This document shows positions 26,601 through 34,459 of a DNA stretch of 64,000 bases, piece by piece. Numbering within the stretch: position 1 is the stretch's first letter; each line of letters starts with the position of its first letter. This DNA is from Rubrivivax sp. (GTDB taxonomy: Bacteria > Pseudomonadota > Gammaproteobacteria > Burkholderiales > Burkholderiaceae_C): assembly GCA_030681795.1 (NCBI GenBank), contig JAUXRG010000064.1, forward strand, positions 1 through 64,000. The letters run 5' to 3'. Below the pieces are notes generated by a model. That model saw only the letters and a list, made by a program, of their open reading frames with translations. It ran no database searches and was not told the DNA's origin. A program made the translations under genes and the position numbers.

Positions 26601-28692
26601 CGTCGTCATAGCGCCAATACCACTGGCGTTCTTCGCTGATCAGCTTGACCTGCAGATCCTTGGCCGGGTGGAAGCGGCCGGCGCTGTCCACGCGCACGAG
26701 TTCGAATTCGGCCAGCGATCCCTCCTGCACCACGTGGCGGTCGAACAACGGGCGTATCGCCAGCAGCCGCGGCGCGGGCCACCAGTTGCGCTCGACCGAG
26801 CGCACCACCGGCCGGCCACCCGATTCGAGCAGGCTAAAACTGCCGCGCACCCGCATCGGCGATCCACGCTCGGCCAAGGCCGGCGCCAGGCTGACTTCGG
26901 CATGGCCGGCTTCGTCGAGTTCGGTGTCGGCGATGTCTTCGCGCTTGCTGGCCTTGTCGTCGGCAAAGTCGCCGAAGATGAAGCCCGGAAATTTCTGCTC
27001 CAACGGGTTGAGCTGGCGCTGCGTATACACGCTGGCCTGCAGGCGGTTGCCGGCGGCCGGCGCGCCGTAAAGGTAGTCGCCCTGCACCTGCACCGCCAGG
27101 GCCGCGTCGCCCTCCAGCACCGCGTCGGGCGCCTTCAGGTCGAGCTTCATTCGTTCGGGCAGGAATTCCTCGACCTGGAAGCTCCACTGCGCATCGGGCA
27201 GCTTGGCCGCGGGGTCGACGCGGGCTTGCAGCATCCAGCGGCCGGTGGGCGCGTCGGGCGGCAGCGTCACCGCCTGCTGGTAGTGCGCGCTGCCCGTGGC
27301 GTGCGGCTTGACGAGCTGGTTCAGCAAGTTGCTGCCGTCGGGCTTTTTCAGCGTCAAGGTCAGCGGCACGGCCGTGGCCGGCGCGCGGCCGTCGGCATCG
27401 CGCGAGAGCACCGAGACCTGGAACGCCTCGCCGGGGCGGTACAGGTCGCGCCCGGCGTAGATGAAGACCTTGTTGTTGCGCGAGGCGTGCCCGGTGGCGT
27501 CGAACTCCGACAGGTCGAGCCCGGGCTCGCGCAGCGACAGCGCGGACAGCTCCTTGCCGCGCCGCGCCAGCAGTACGCGCGCCTTGTCGCTGCGGCCGCT
27601 GAATACCGCATGGCCGTCGCCATCGGTCTTGGCCTGGGCCAGCGCACGGCCGTTGTCGTCGATGAGCGAAAGCTCGATGCCCCCTATCGCGCGCCCCGAC
27701 TTCAGCGACGTGCTGAAGACATCCAGCTGCGCGGCGTGGCGCCGCACATGCAGGCCGATATCGGTGACGTAGAAGTGCGTGACCTGGTATTCCCAGCCGA
27801 AGCGGCCAGGCTGGCTCATCACGGCCACATAGATGCCGGGCTCCTGCAGTTCCTTGATGCGCTCGACCGGCAGGAAATTGACGTTGCGGCGATTCGGCCG
27901 CGCATCGGTCGTGAAGCGGCCGATATACACGCTGTCGGACATCTCGCGCAGTTGATCCAGCACATAGCCACCGACGCTGCCCTTCAGGCGCTGGCCTTGG
28001 CCCTCGCCGCCTTCGTCGCCGTCGTACTCTTCGTCGTCACCTTGGGTGCGGGCTTTGCCGCGTTCGCGCCGGCCGCCGACCTGTTCCAGGAAGCCTGGCA
28101 GGGCCTCGGGCCTGACGCGCAGGAACTGCACATCGACCTCGGGCACGTTGATGGTCACGACCGGCAGGCCACCGTTCTGCGCCGCCGGCAGCACGACGCC
28201 ACGGCTGGCGAAGTAGTAGCTGGTGGGCATCGCTTCGCTGAGCTGCTCGCACTTCTGCGCGACGGCCAGCTTGGCGCCCGACCTGGCGGAAAGGTCAGCG
28301 CTCAGCGTGACGTGATATTTGCGCTCGGGCGTGACATAGGGCAGGTAGAGCACGCGCGGGTTGTCACCCAGCACCCAGCGCGCCTGCAGCGGCCTGGCCT
28401 GTTCGGCCGGGGCGGCCGGGTCAGCCTTCGGGCCCTCGCTGGCAGCCACCAGCTTGCCGAAGTCCTGCCCGCGCTGGAGCGCCTGCGTGAAGCTCACGGC
28501 AATGGCCGGCGCGCCGTCGAACATGCGCGCCTTGCAGTCCACGAGAGCAAACGCCTGTTCGGTGCCGATCCCGGCGCTGGAGCCCAACTCCGCGACCTGC
28601 TGGCGTGACTGCCACAGAGCCCAGGCACCCAGCGCCGCCGCAGCCACCACGGCCGCAGCCGCCACCGCCATCTTCGCCGTCTTCGTCGTCAT
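23611..28692 (-). CDS. Thioester-containing alpha-2-macroglobulin family protein (YfhM-like)
   Basis: A 1693-residue periplasmic protease trap anchored to the inner membrane by an N-terminal helix (MTTKTAKMAVAAAAVVAAAALGAWALW); there is no lipobox cysteine, unlike E. coli YfhM. The chain has the MG-domain series, the alpha-2-macroglobulin segment around IFIYAGRDLYRPGE, and the thioester motif GCLEQ with Cys1187 and Gln1190. A TED helical domain and a C-terminal receptor-like domain follow. These proteins are thought to trap proteases that breach the outer membrane while PbpC repairs the wall, and pbpC follows here with a GTGA overlap. The start at 28692 has GAGAGGA 6 nt upstream; the open frame continues 57 codons further without family similarity. 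Confidence 0.93.
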   Translation of the reverse strand: MTTKTAKMAVAAAAVVAAAALGAWALWQSRQQVAELGSSAGIGTEQAFALVDCKARMFDGAPAIAVSFTQALQRGQDFGKLVAASEGPKADPAAPAEQARPLQARWVLGDNPRVLYLPYVTPERKYHVTLSADLSARSGAKLAVAQKCEQLSEAMPTSYYFASRGVVLPAAQNGGLPVVTINVPEVDVQFLRVRPEALPGFLEQVGGRRERGKARTQGDDEEYDGDEGGEGQGQRLKGSVGGYVLDQLREMSDSVYIGRFTTDARPNRRNVNFLPVERIKELQEPGIYVAVMSQPGRFGWEYQVTHFYVTDIGLHVRRHAAQLDVFSTSLKSGRAIGGIELSLIDDNGRALAQAKTDGDGHAVFSGRSDKARVLLARRGKELSALSLREPGLDLSEFDATGHASRNNKVFIYAGRDLYRPGEAFQVSVLSRDADGRAPATAVPLTLTLKKPDGSNLLNQLVKPHATGSAHYQQAVTLPPDAPTGRWMLQARVDPAAKLPDAQWSFQVEEFLPERMKLDLKAPDAVLEGDAALAVQVQGDYLYGAPAAGNRLQASVYTQRQLNPLEQKFPGFIFGDFADDKASKREDIADTELDEAGHAEVSLAPALAERGSPMRVRGSFSLLESGGRPVVRSVERNWWPAPRLLAIRPLFDRHVVQEGSLAEFELVRVDSAGRFHPAKDLQVKLISEERQWYWRYDDGRGWNSGFHVQEELVEARTLALKDRGKIALPVRWGRYRLEILDPETKQGVRYAFYAGWGAQDADDMGNRPDRVQLKLQGAPFKPGQVARLNIKPPHDGEALVTVEGDRVLWSKRLAVRAAGADIEIPIDEAWKRHDLYVTVAAFRPGSQGDRVTPARALGLVHLPLSREDRKAGLEIVAPAKTQPEQPLAVTLKAPRLAGKQALVTLSAVDVGILNITRYKTPDPADFFFGKHRYGADMLDIYGRLIEKMEGAQTKQRFGGDSAKRDTQSMPRKVLLVDLFSGPVLLDAKGEAVVNLKLPDFNGALRLMAVLSSADSYGSAQAETVVAAPLVAELAMPRFIAPGDRATIALDLTNLSGAAQAVKVQLQASGPLRITGKQEVIKLADKQRRVLRFQAEATDAYGLAPIKLSVSAGALKLTREAWLQVQPATPLVRDIKRTRLEAGASLKLDAAALDAYWAGSAAMNLTASDRPPIDIREQVRGLLMYPYGCLEQTTSSAYPLVFIDDAAATQFGLTPIRREERAKRLDGAFARLSGMQQPRGGFGLWAASNPHEAWLSAYVTGFLQDARDAGFNVPEAMLKRSLEALGEQFQRAPGLQIQPPKEVRRDANGRIVDHRDLETLRMAHQRFAEATHVGYILAREQKAPLATLRTLFESHRANARSPLPLLQLGIALKLMGDAARADQAIEAALKTPYGLQPRAGDGTDYHGGEWLGDYGSRIRDLAMGYALMQRHKLTHDKRDSLLFDLADDFAQRRYYSTQERLALFLAMQSAQGSGAEAAKGWKASLVQGGATEAWGGSTSLQREITPAKLKSGVQMRNEGAAPLYIEIASQGYPIKPQAPRADTLSVERSLWATDGKPAAGRQFSTGEMLIVRLRVQSKQAIKDGLVVDRIPAGFELENLNLSQGPKGGEFTVEGTNIATANGNERIVHTEYRDDRFVAAARLGGEKLDLFYLVRAVTPGQYVVPAPFAEDMYRPELRGIGKAEPDITVVDKRAVP

Positions 28693-28965
28693 TCGATTCC
28701 TCTCGGGAGATGGCGACATCATCGCAAAGTTCTCACCGGGCTCAAGCGCTGCCGTCGCTGCACGGCCCGCAGAGAGCGGGTCAGCGCGACTGCGGCGAGC
28801 ACGAGCGCGGCGGTGGCGGCGACCCGGAATCCGCCCGCGCCCAGCAGCGCGGCAATGCGGCACTCGGCGACCAGCCAGGGGAACAATCGGCCATCAAGCT
28901 GGCGGAGCGCCCGCGTTCGTGCCGCCTGCAGCCCGAAGTTCGACTCCCGCCGGCGCCGGCACCCC

Positions 28966-31065
28966 ATGGCTCCCGCTACAGCTGGACGCGCATACAGTAC
29001 GGCTTTCCGCAGCCCGAACCCGCCTGTGCCCGCCACCGTCACGTCGCCCGTTCATTCGCGCCTGAACCCGCAACAGCGCCGGGCGGCCGAGCACCCGCCG
29101 GCGGACGGGCCGTTGCTCGTCGTCGCCGGCGCGGGCAGCGGCAAGACGCTGACCCTGGCCGCGCGCCTGGCCTGGCTGGTGCAGCAGGGTGCCGACCCCC
29201 ACCGCGTGCTGCTGCTGACCTTCTCGCGCCGCGCCGCGGCCGAGATGGCGCGGCGCGCCGGGCGGCTGCTGCACGAGACCTTGCGCCTGCCCTCGAATAC
29301 CGCGCCACCCACCCTGCCCTGGTGCGGCACCTTCCACAGCGTGGGCGCGCGGCTGCTGCGCGAAGAGGCACCGCGGCTGGGCCTGGCCCGCGGCTTCACC
29401 GTGCTCGACCGCGCCGATGCGCAGGACCTGCTGGCGCTCACCCGCCAGACGCTGGGCCTGGCCGAAAGCGAACGGCGATTCCCGATGGCGCCCACCTGCC
29501 TGGCGATCCACTCGCGCGCCGTCAATACGCGCCAGCCCTTGCACGAGCTGCTGCTCGCCACCTACCCCTGGTGCCGCGAACACGAGACCAAACTGCAGCG
29601 CCTGTTCAGCGCCTTCACCGAGGCCAAGCTGCAGCAGCAGTCGCTCGATTTCGACGACCTCCTGCTGGCCTGGTGGCACCTGATGCAAACACCCGCGCTG
29701 GCCGAGCGCCTCGGCGCGCGCTTCGACCATGTGCTGGTCGACGAAGTGCAGGACATCAACCAACTGCAGGCCGACCTCCTGCTCGCCCTGGCCGGGCGGG
29801 GCTGCAAGCTCACCGCGGTGGGCGACGATGCGCAGTCGATCTACGCCTTTCGCGGCGCCGACGTGCGCCACATCCTGGCCTTTCCGCAGCGCTTCGAGCC
29901 CCCGGCGCGCGTCGTGACGCTGGAGCGGAATTACCGCTCCACGCCGCAGATCCTGAACGCGTCCAACGCCGTCATCGCACTGGCCGCCGAGCGCTTCGAC
30001 AAGCAGCTGTGGACCGAGCGCGCCGCCGGCTGCAAGCCGCGGCTGATCACGGTGGAGGACGAAGCCGCGCAGGCGCGTGGCGTGGCCGACGCCGTGCTGG
30101 CGCAGCGCGAGGCCGGCCTGGCGCTCAAGCGCCAGGCGGTGCTGTTCCGCGCCGCGCACCACAGTGCGGTGCTGGAGCTCGAGCTCGTGCGCCGCGGCGT
30201 GCCCTTCGTCAAATTCGGCGGCCTGCGCTTTCTCGAAGCCGCGCATGTGAAGGACGTGCTGGCGGTGCTGCGCTGGGCCGACAACCCGCACTCAAAGCTC
30301 GCCGCCCTGCGCGCGGCGCGGTTGGTGCCCGGCATGGGGCCCGCCAGCGTGCGGCGGCTGCTCGATCACGGCGGACCCCTGACGGCTTTCAAACCCCCGA
30401 GCGCGGCGGCCGCGCCCTGGCGCATGCTGACTTCGTTGCTGGAACACCTGCGCAGCGAGGCCGCGGCCTGGCCCGATGACCTCGCCCGTGTCGTCGCCTG
30501 GTACCAGCCCCACCTGGAGCGGCTGCACGACGATGCCCGCGTGCGCCTGGCCGACCTCGGCCAGCTCGTGCACATCGCCGCCGGTCACGCCAGCCGCGAG
30601 CGCTTCGTCACCGAACTCACGCTAGCCCCGCCCGAGGCCAGCAGCGACGAGGCGGGCCCACCGCACCGCGACGAGGACTACCTCATCCTGTCCACCATCC
30701 ACTCGGCCAAGGGGCAGGAGTGGAACGCGGTGCATGTGCTCCACGTGGTGGACGGCTGCATGCCCTCCGACCTGGCCACCGGCAGCGCCGCCGAGATCGA
30801 GGAAGAGCGCCGTTTGCTCTACGTGGCGATGACGCGCGCCCGCGACGAGCTCAGCCTGTGGGTGCCGCAGCGTTTTCACGTCACGCAGCAACGCGCTTTG
30901 GGCGGGAGGCACCTGTACGCGCTGCGCTCGCGCTTCATCCCGGAGAGCTTGCTGGCGCACTTCGAGGTTCTGCAACCCGAGGCGAGCGAACCCGAGGCGC
31001 GGTGCATGGGTGCGGGCCCGCCGCTGCTGGACCTGGCTGCGGCCTTGCGCGGCGCCTGGCCGTAG
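28966..31065 (+). CDS. UvrD/PcrA-like superfamily 1 DNA helicase
   Basis: ATP-dependent 3'-5' helicase with all SF1A motifs: Q-motif LNPQQRRAAEHP, Walker A AGAGSGKT, motif Ia TFSRRAAAEM, and motif II VLVDEVQDINQ. Then come motif III VGDDAQSIYAFRGAD, motif IV ERNYRSTPQI, motif V STIHSAKGQEWNAVHV and motif VI EERRLLYVAMTRARDEL. It is about 680-700 residues, in the range of UvrD/Rep. The start is uncertain: homology begins near residue 25 of the form given (ATG 28966), a GTG at 29026 is equally possible, and neither has a clear Shine-Dalgarno. It is divergent from the macroglobulin gene and alone in its unit. The likely role is repair or removal of replication blocks; it is not clearly the main UvrD. 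Confidence 0.88.
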   Translation: MAPATAGRAYSTAFRSPNPPVPATVTSPVHSRLNPQQRRAAEHPPADGPLLVVAGAGSGKTLTLAARLAWLVQQGADPHRVLLLTFSRRAAAEMARRAGRLLHETLRLPSNTAPPTLPWCGTFHSVGARLLREEAPRLGLARGFTVLDRADAQDLLALTRQTLGLAESERRFPMAPTCLAIHSRAVNTRQPLHELLLATYPWCREHETKLQRLFSAFTEAKLQQQSLDFDDLLLAWWHLMQTPALAERLGARFDHVLVDEVQDINQLQADLLLALAGRGCKLTAVGDDAQSIYAFRGADVRHILAFPQRFEPPARVVTLERNYRSTPQILNASNAVIALAAERFDKQLWTERAAGCKPRLITVEDEAAQARGVADAVLAQREAGLALKRQAVLFRAAHHSAVLELELVRRGVPFVKFGGLRFLEAAHVKDVLAVLRWADNPHSKLAALRAARLVPGMGPASVRRLLDHGGPLTAFKPPSAAAAPWRMLTSLLEHLRSEAAAWPDDLARVVAWYQPHLERLHDDARVRLADLGQLVHIAAGHASRERFVTELTLAPPEASSDEAGPPHRDEDYLILSTIHSAKGQEWNAVHVLHVVDGCMPSDLATGSAAEIEEERRLLYVAMTRARDELSLWVPQRFHVTQQRALGGRHLYALRSRFIPESLLAHFEVLQPEASEPEARCMGAGPPLLDLAAALRGAWP

Positions 31066-31116
31066 CGCGCGGCCGTCAGCGGAATCGCACGCGGCTGGCG
31101 GCTGGCTCGATTCCTA

Positions 31117-31193
<77 letters not shown>

Positions 31194-31201
31194 AACGGCG
31201 G

Positions 31202-31207
31202 ATTGTA
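31202..31207 (-). promoter_or_regulatory. Candidate -10 of the tRNA-Pro promoter
   Basis: TACAAT on the minus strand ends 8 nt before the mature tRNA 5' end, the expected spacing for a start just upstream. A TTGACG lies 24 bp further upstream, too far to be an ideal -35. Confidence 0.4.
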
Positions 31208-31233
31208 GCGGCGGCCCTGCACCGAGGCCGGCG

Positions 31234-31713
31234 TCAAGGCCGGTGCGGCGCCGGCAGCTGCTGCAACTGCCGCGCCACGGCCAGGCATTGCTTGATGTGC
31301 TGCTCGCACACATAGCGCAGCGCGGTGTAGGTGAGCGCGGCCGAGACCGCCTGCCCGGCCAGCGGCACGAACTTGGCGGCCTGCTGCGCGCTCAGTCGCA
31401 TACCCACGAGCCGCAGCACGCGCAGCACGAGCGCCTGCGTGACGACCTTGCCCACCAGCAGGCCGCCGCTGGCGCTGATGACCTTGTAGACGACGATGCG
31501 CCGGTCAGGGGCCAGGCGCTCGATCTGTGCCGGCGTGAGGCCGAACTCCGCGTTGATCTGCGGCAGCAGGCGCACCAGCAGGCCGACGTCCGTCACCCAG
31601 TCCAGCCCGGGCACCGGCACCATGGCCACGCCCGCGGCGAGCAGCGCACCTCGGGCCACGCGCTTGCGGCAGCGTGTCGCCACCGCTTGCAAGTCGGCGC
31701 CTTCCTCGGGCAT
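31234..31713 (-). CDS. Small putative membrane protein of unknown function
   Basis: 159 residues from the ATG at 31713, which follows GGGAGG very closely. It starts with a short charged helix (LQAVATRCRKRVARG). The hydrophobic GALLAAGVAMVPVPGLDWVTDVGLLVRLLPQI contains a striking VPVPGLDW motif. Two Gly/Ala-rich hydrophobic stretches follow (SASGGLLVGKVVTQALVLRVL; PLAGQAVSAALTYTALRYV), then a basic tail. This pattern recalls small DUF697/EcsC-like membrane-associated domains, but I do not assign a family. An earlier ATG at 31770 would overlap the divergent exporter start and lacks a ribosome-binding site. Confidence 0.65.
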   Translation of the reverse strand: MPEEGADLQAVATRCRKRVARGALLAAGVAMVPVPGLDWVTDVGLLVRLLPQINAEFGLTPAQIERLAPDRRIVVYKVISASGGLLVGKVVTQALVLRVLRLVGMRLSAQQAAKFVPLAGQAVSAALTYTALRYVCEQHIKQCLAVARQLQQLPAPHRP

Positions 31714-31768
31714 CACCTCCCAGTCAGCAGCTGCCGCGCCGCGGCGTGGTGTTCCTAGAATCGCCGTC

Positions 31769-32692
31769 ATGACCACCGCCGTTGTCGCCCCCATCTCGCC
31801 CGCCGTCCGGTTCCCGGCCCTCATCGTCGCATGCCTGGCTGCGACTTGGCTCATATGGGGGTCGACCTACCTGGCCATCAAGTGGGCCCTGGTGAGTTTC
31901 CCGCCCTTTTTTCAGATGGGCACGCGCTTCGTCGCGGCCGGTCTGCTGCTGGGCGCCTTTGCCCGCTGGCGTGGTGCGCGCTGGCCGAGCCGCGACGAGT
32001 GGCTGAACGCCGGCGTGCTGGGCGCGCTGATGATAGGTGGCGGCTACGGCGCCACCGCAGTGGCCCAGGTGAGCGTGAGCTCGGGGCTGGTGGTGGCCTT
32101 CATCGCCGTCGTGCCGGCGCTGGTGGCGCTGGCCCAGTTGCCCTATGGCGTCAGGCCGTCCGCGCTCGAAGCCACCGGCATCGCCCTGGGGCTGGCGGGC
32201 GTGCTGCTGCTGACGCAGGGCCAGGGCTTTGCTGCGTCGCTGCCCGGGCTGCTGGCCATTTCGCTGGCCTGCATCACCTGGTCGCTGGGCACCGTGTGGG
32301 CGCAGCGCGGCCTGCCCGGCGGCAGGTCTTTGAGGCTGGCCGCCGGCGTGGCCGGCTACGCCAGCCAGATGCTGGTGGGCGGCGCCCTGTTGCTGGCGGC
32401 CTCGGTGGCGGCCGGCGAGCGCCCGGTGCTGCCGCCCGACGGCCGTGCGCTGGCCTGCTGGATCTACCTGGTGGTGGCCGGCTCGCTGATCGCCTTCAGC
32501 GCCTACATGCTGCTGCTGGAACGCACCAGCGCCACCCTGGCCTCGAGCTACACCTTCGTCAACCCCATCATCGGCCTGGTGCTCGGCGCAACACTGGGTG
32601 GCGAAGCCATCAGCGGCTTGGAATGGTCCGCCGCCGCGGTGGTGTTGGCAGGCGTGGTGCTGCTGCTGCTCGGCCGCCGTCGCTTCCCTTAA
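31769..32692 (+). CDS. EamA-family drug/metabolite exporter, YedA-like
   Basis: Ten-helix DMT transporter of 307 residues built from two EamA repeats. The first opens LAATWLIWGSTYLAIKWAL, the typical EamA helix 1 with WGS/T. The second ends SYTFVNPIIGLVLGATLGGEAIS, also diagnostic. The close match of the opening and length points to the YedA subgroup; the exported compound is unknown. It is divergent from the small membrane protein. Its stop shares the palindrome TTAA with the stop of the convergent ThDP enzyme gene. Confidence 0.88.
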   Translation: MTTAVVAPISPAVRFPALIVACLAATWLIWGSTYLAIKWALVSFPPFFQMGTRFVAAGLLLGAFARWRGARWPSRDEWLNAGVLGALMIGGGYGATAVAQVSVSSGLVVAFIAVVPALVALAQLPYGVRPSALEATGIALGLAGVLLLTQGQGFAASLPGLLAISLACITWSLGTVWAQRGLPGGRSLRLAAGVAGYASQMLVGGALLLAASVAAGERPVLPPDGRALACWIYLVVAGSLIAFSAYMLLLERTSATLASSYTFVNPIIGLVLGATLGGEAISGLEWSAAAVVLAGVVLLLLGRRRFP

Positions 32693-34407
32693 GCCCGTTG
32701 GCTCGCCGCGCTGCGAATCGCCGTCAGCGTGGTGCGGCTGGTCGAGACCTCGGCATCGAGTTTCAGGTGCAGCAGCGTCGGCGTGCCGGCCTCGATGGCG
32801 CGCCGCAACGCGGGCTCGAAGTCTTCGGTGCGGTCCAGGAACTCGGCACGCCAGCCGTAGGCCCGGGCCAAGGCGGCGAAGTCGGGGTTGAAGAGGTCGC
32901 TGCCGCTCACCCGGCCCGGATACTCGCGCTCCTGGTGCATGCGGATGGTGCCGTAAGTGCCGTTGTCGACGACCACGCTGATGAGCTTGCCGGCGCCGTA
33001 GCCGGTGGCCGTGGCGAGCTCCTGGCCGGTCATGAGGAAGTCGCCGTCGCCGGCGAGGTTGACCACCCAGCGCTCGGGTTGCAGCAGCGCCGCGCCCACC
33101 GCCGCCGGCAGGCCGTAGCCCATGGCGCCCGAGGTCGGGGCGAGTTGCGTGCGGCCATGGTGCTGCAGGCCCGGGTAGCGGCAATAGCGGTGCAGCCAGC
33201 CCGAAAAATTGCCCGCACCGTTGGTGTAAATGGTGTCCTCGGGCAGCAGGCGCTGCAGGGTCTTCACGACCACCGCCATGTCCAGCGGCGCCACGCCGGG
33301 CGCCACCAGGTTGGCTTCGTAGTCGGCCCGCGCCGCCGCCGTGTGTTCGGCCCAGGGCAGGCTCGCCGGCGCGGCGAGGCCTTCGAGCGCCGGGGCCGCG
33401 CAAGCCATGGAGGCCTGCACCAACAGGTCCGCGGCATAGACACGGCCCAGTTCCTCGGCCCCGGCATGGATGTGCACCAGCTTCTGCGTCGGCCGCGGCG
33501 GTGTGAGCAGCGTGTAGCCGCCGGTGGTCATCTCGCCCAGGCGCACACCCAGCGCGATCACGAGGTCGGCCTCGCGGATGCGCGCCGCGAGCCTGGGGTT
33601 GGCGCCGATGCCCACGTCGCCGGCGTATAGCGGGTGGCGGTTGTCGAAGGTGTCCTGGAAGCGGAATCCACAGGCCACGGGCAGTTGCCAGGTCTCGGCG
33701 AAACGCTGCAGCGCCCATGCGGCCTGCGCGTCCCAACCCGAACCGCCGGCGATGACGATGGGCCGCTGCGCCTGCAGCAGCATGGCGCGCAGGCTGACCA
33801 AGGCGTCGGGCGCGGGCCAGGCCCGCACCGGCGCCACACGCGGCAGCACGGGGGCAGTGGTCAGTGACGACAACATGTCCTCGGGCAGGGCCAGCACCAC
33901 CGGGCCGGGGCGGCCCTGCATGGCGGTGTGGAAGGCGCGCGCCACGTACTCGGGCAGGCGCTCGGCGCTGTGCACCTCGGCGGCCCACTTGGCCAGGCCC
34001 AGGGTGCCGGGGCCGAACATCTGCCGGTAGTCGATTTCCTGAAAGGCCTCGCGGTCGCGCTGGTCGCCCGCCACCTGGCCGACGAACAACACCATGGGCG
34101 TCGAGTCCTGGAACGCCGTGTGCACGCCAATGGCTGCGTTGGTGGCCCCGGGGCCGCGCGTCACGAAACATACGCCGGGCCCACCACCGAGCTTGCCCTG
34201 CGCCTCGGCCATGAAGGCCGCGCCGCCCTCCTGGCGGCAGGCGATGAAGCGGATGCGCTCGCGGTGCTCGTAGAACCCGTCGAGCACGGCAAGAAAGCTC
34301 TCGCCGGGCACGCCGAAACAGGTCGTCACGCCTTGCGCAACAAGCGCTTCGACGAGGGCGTGGCCGGCCAGGCGTGCCGGGGCTGAGGAGGTAGGTAGGG
34401 AGGACAT
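32689..34407 (-). CDS. Thiamine-diphosphate-dependent enzyme, acetolactate-synthase-like
   Basis: 572 residues with the three domains of ThDP decarboxylases and synthases. The N-terminal PYR domain has GVPGESFLAVLDGFY and the catalytic Glu in CRQEGGAAFMAEA. The central domain (about 195-335) is followed by a C-terminal PP domain with GDGDFLMTG...VVVDNGTYG, the Mg-ThDP GDG-x-N motif. No acetolactate synthase small subunit is adjacent, so a catabolic role on a 2-oxo acid or an acyloin reaction is possible. The start used is the ATG at 34407; a GTG at 34416 is in frame. An MFS transporter gene lies 52 bp upstream in the same direction. Exact substrate unknown. Confidence 0.85.
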   Translation of the reverse strand: MSSLPTSSAPARLAGHALVEALVAQGVTTCFGVPGESFLAVLDGFYEHRERIRFIACRQEGGAAFMAEAQGKLGGGPGVCFVTRGPGATNAAIGVHTAFQDSTPMVLFVGQVAGDQRDREAFQEIDYRQMFGPGTLGLAKWAAEVHSAERLPEYVARAFHTAMQGRPGPVVLALPEDMLSSLTTAPVLPRVAPVRAWPAPDALVSLRAMLLQAQRPIVIAGGSGWDAQAAWALQRFAETWQLPVACGFRFQDTFDNRHPLYAGDVGIGANPRLAARIREADLVIALGVRLGEMTTGGYTLLTPPRPTQKLVHIHAGAEELGRVYAADLLVQASMACAAPALEGLAAPASLPWAEHTAAARADYEANLVAPGVAPLDMAVVVKTLQRLLPEDTIYTNGAGNFSGWLHRYCRYPGLQHHGRTQLAPTSGAMGYGLPAAVGAALLQPERWVVNLAGDGDFLMTGQELATATGYGAGKLISVVVDNGTYGTIRMHQEREYPGRVSGSDLFNPDFAALARAYGWRAEFLDRTEDFEPALRRAIEAGTPTLLHLKLDAEVSTSRTTLTAIRSAASQRA

Positions 34408-34459
34408 GAGCCGCACTGTAGCCCCAGTCCGTCCACTTCCCTCCAGGGCCGACGCAACC

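Noticed and set aside
22828-28608. Very long open frames on the plus strand opposite pbpC and the macroglobulin gene (over 1100 and 800 codons)
   Set aside because: They mirror the third-position GC bias of the real genes, have His/Arg/Gln-rich compositions without domains, and lack ribosome-binding sites.
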